Below, in pieces: positions 4,883 through 6,270 of a stretch of 6,270 nt of DNA. The stretch is taken from NCBI GenBank assembly GCA_010029175.1, contig RGNC01000119.1:1-6270 (forward strand), in the 5' to 3' direction. This DNA is from Synechococcaceae bacterium WB8_1B_136 (GTDB taxonomy: Bacteria; Cyanobacteriota; Cyanobacteriia; PCC-6307; Cyanobiaceae). How positions within the stretch are numbered: position 1 is the first letter of the stretch; every line of letters starts with the position of its first letter. Under the pieces are notes generated by a model. The model worked only from the letters and a program-made list of their open reading frames with translations, was not told the DNA's origin and did not search any database. Made by a program: the position numbers and the translations under genes.

Positions 4883-5182
4883 ATGGCCAACCGAGGTGAC
4901 AGTGGCTCCAGCATCCTGGCCAGCACCCTGGCCGGCGCCGTGCTCGGCGCCGCCGGACTGGCCTGGTGGCTGCTGACGGAAACGGAGCGGCGGCAGCAAC
5001 GGCAGCGACAGCAGCGCGGGTTGCGGCTCTCCCGGCTTCAGGGAGGCGTGGCCGAGGCCCCTGCCCCGTTCCACAGCGGAAGCTCGATGCCCGACAGCGC
5101 CCTGCAGGACAAGGTGCAACAGCTCAACCAGGCGATCGACGACGTGCGTCGCCAATTGGAGAGTCTGAGCACCAACGGCTGA
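4883..5182 (+). CDS. Small single-pass membrane protein, function unknown
   Basis: I do not recognise a named family. The 99-residue product has a short polar N-terminus (MANRGDSGSS) and one hydrophobic segment (about residues 11-31, ILASTLAGAVLGAAGLAWWLL) rich in Gly and Ala. A strongly basic, Gln-rich stretch follows (about 36-51, many Arg and Gln), then a flexible Pro/Ala/Ser linker. A C-terminal helix (about 73-95, LQDKVQQLNQAIDDVRRQLESL) has heptad-like spacing of Leu, Val and Ile that suggests a short coiled coil. By the positive-inside rule, the basic stretch after the membrane segment puts the coiled coil in the cytosol. ATG at 4883 begins 32 bases after the upp stop on the same strand, so cotranscription is possible, and ilvD follows after 64 bases. 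Codon use matches the neighbours. Existence as a real gene is likely, but the role is unknown. Confidence 0.75.
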   Translation: MANRGDSGSSILASTLAGAVLGAAGLAWWLLTETERRQQRQRQQRGLRLSRLQGGVAEAPAPFHSGSSMPDSALQDKVQQLNQAIDDVRRQLESLSTNG

Positions 5183-5246
5183 GCCTGGGGGACGGCAGCG
5201 GGAGCGCCACTGGGTAGGTTTCATCACACTGCACCCTTCGCCGCCC

Positions 5247-6270
5247 ATGCTCCGCTCCGCCGCGATCACCCAGGGGATCCAGCGCTCTCCCAACCGCGCC
5301 ATGCTGCGGGCGGTGGGCTTCGGCGACGGCGATTTCAGCAAGCCGATCATCGGCATCGCCAACGGCTACAGCACGATCACGCCCTGCAACCTGGGGCTGA
5401 ATGATCTGGCCCGCCGCGCCGAGGAGGCGGCCCATGCCGCCGGCGCCATGCCCCAGATGTTCGGCACGATCACTGTGAGCGATGGCATCTCCATGGGCAC
5501 CGAGGGGATGAAGTACTCCCTGGTGAGCCGCGAGGTGATCGCCGATTCGATTGAAACCGCCTGCAACGGCCAGAGCATGGATGGGCTGCTGGCGATCGGC
5601 GGCTGCGACAAGAACATGCCCGGCGCCATGCTGGCCATGGCCCGCATGAACATCCCGGCGATCTTCGTGTACGGCGGCACGATCAAACCGGGCAAGCTCG
5701 GAGCCTGCGACCTCACCGTGGTGAGTGCCTTTGAGGCGGTGGGTCAGTACAGCGGCGGCAAGATCGACGAGCAGGAACTCACCGCGATCGAAAAGAACGC
5801 CTGCCCTGGTGCGGGCAGCTGCGGCGGCATGTTCACCGCCAACACGATGAGCGCCGCCTTTGAGGCGATGGGCCTGAGCCTGCCCTACAGCTCCACGATG
5901 GCAGCCGAAGATCCGGAGAAAGCGGATAGCGCCGCCCGCAGCGCCGAAGTGCTGGCCCAGGCCATCAAGGCCAACATCTGCCCGCGCGATCTGATGACCC
6001 GCGAGGCGTTCGAGAACGCCATCAGCGTGATCATGGCGGTGGGCGGCTCCACCAACTCCGTGCTGCACCTGCTGGCCGTGGCCCGCACCGCCGGCGTGGA
6101 TCTGAGCATCGACGACTTTGAGACGATCCGCCAGCGGGTGCCGGTGATCTGCGACCTCAAGCCCAGCGGCCGCTACGTGACCGTGGATCTGCATCAGGCC
6201 GGTGGCATCCCCCAGGTGATGAAGCTGCTGCTGGATGCCGGTCTCCTGCACGGCGATTGCAAAACCATTG
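5247..6270 (+). CDS. ilvD: Dihydroxy-acid dehydratase, N-terminal part (runs off the window)
   Basis: IlvD dehydrates 2,3-dihydroxy-isovalerate and 2,3-dihydroxy-3-methylvalerate to the 2-oxo acid precursors of valine, leucine and isoleucine, in the cytosol. The first 341 codons of a family of about 555-620 residues are present with no stop. Diagnostic motifs are IIGIANGYSTITPCN (34-48), VSDGISMGTEGM (77-88), GGCDKNMPGAM (118-128) and NACPGAGSCGGMFTANTM (184-201). Three cysteines, Cys47, Cys120 and Cys192, sit where the iron-sulfur ligands are found. This is the three-Cys pattern of the [2Fe-2S] branch, which is more oxygen-tolerant than the [4Fe-4S] enzyme and fits an oxygenic phototroph. 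ATG at 5247 gives the standard N-terminus (MLRSAAITQGIQRSPNRAML). No Shine-Dalgarno site is visible. The 64 bases before it hold TAGGTT at 5215-5220 as a weak -10 candidate without a clear -35. Confidence 0.97.
   Translation, partial: MLRSAAITQGIQRSPNRAMLRAVGFGDGDFSKPIIGIANGYSTITPCNLGLNDLARRAEEAAHAAGAMPQMFGTITVSDGISMGTEGMKYSLVSREVIADSIETACNGQSMDGLLAIGGCDKNMPGAMLAMARMNIPAIFVYGGTIKPGKLGACDLTVVSAFEAVGQYSGGKIDEQELTAIEKNACPGAGSCGGMFTANTMSAAFEAMGLSLPYSSTMAAEDPEKADSAARSAEVLAQAIKANICPRDLMTREAFENAISVIMAVGGSTNSVLHLLAVARTAGVDLSIDDFETIRQRVPVICDLKPSGRYVTVDLHQAGGIPQVMKLLLDAGLLHGDCKTI

Noticed and set aside
5124..6251. Long minus-strand open frame (375 codons) opposite ilvD
   Set aside because: ilvD on the plus strand has all diagnostic motifs. 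The antisense product is His/Ala/Gly-rich with no recognisable domain.
1..6270. Search for CRISPR arrays, insertion sequences, tRNAs and defence or phage genes
   Set aside because: No spaced direct repeats, transposase-like frames, terminal repeats or cloverleaf sequences were seen. The window is compact housekeeping DNA.

Overview
The window reads as GC-rich, densely packed chromosomal DNA from a picocyanobacterium (Synechococcus/Cyanobium-like). The case for this is the split PurS/PurQ form of FGAM synthase, a lumen-type secreted pentapeptide-repeat protein, a divergent cyanobacterial-style uracil phosphoribosyltransferase, GTG starts with few Shine-Dalgarno sites, and a cobalamin riboswitch in front of a HupE-type metal permease. 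The placement is inference from protein style. There is no rRNA, tRNA, mobile element or CRISPR array.

Layout. At the left edge the 3' end of a typical 2-Cys peroxiredoxin gene (+) stops at 232 and is followed by a clear intrinsic terminator (268-290). Converging on it is a purine operon on the minus strand, purS (1240-971) then purQ (967-314). A divergent gene (+, 1337-1690) encodes a small exported protein with four cysteines and no recognised function. It meets the end of cobW tail to tail.

The central block, all on the minus strand, is the most informative part. In transcription order it is a pentapeptide-repeat exported protein (4122-3610), a compact cobalamin riboswitch (about 3587-3451), hupE (3412-2768) and a cobW/COG0523 GTPase (2766-1699). 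The riboswitch links the permease and the metallochaperone to B12 status. The natural reading is a cobalt uptake and delivery pair that is switched off when cobalamin is plentiful.

On the right (+) lie a upp-like gene with an unusual PRPP-binding loop (4179-4850), a 99-residue single-pass membrane protein (4883-5182) and the first 341 codons of ilvD (dihydroxy-acid dehydratase), which runs off the window. A perfect inverted repeat sits in the divergent gap between the pentapeptide gene and upp.

Most of the window is ordinary metabolism. The parts most worth following up are the riboswitch-hupE-cobW module, the altered PRPP loop of the upp product, the inverted repeats at 4124-4151 and the Cys-rich exported protein.
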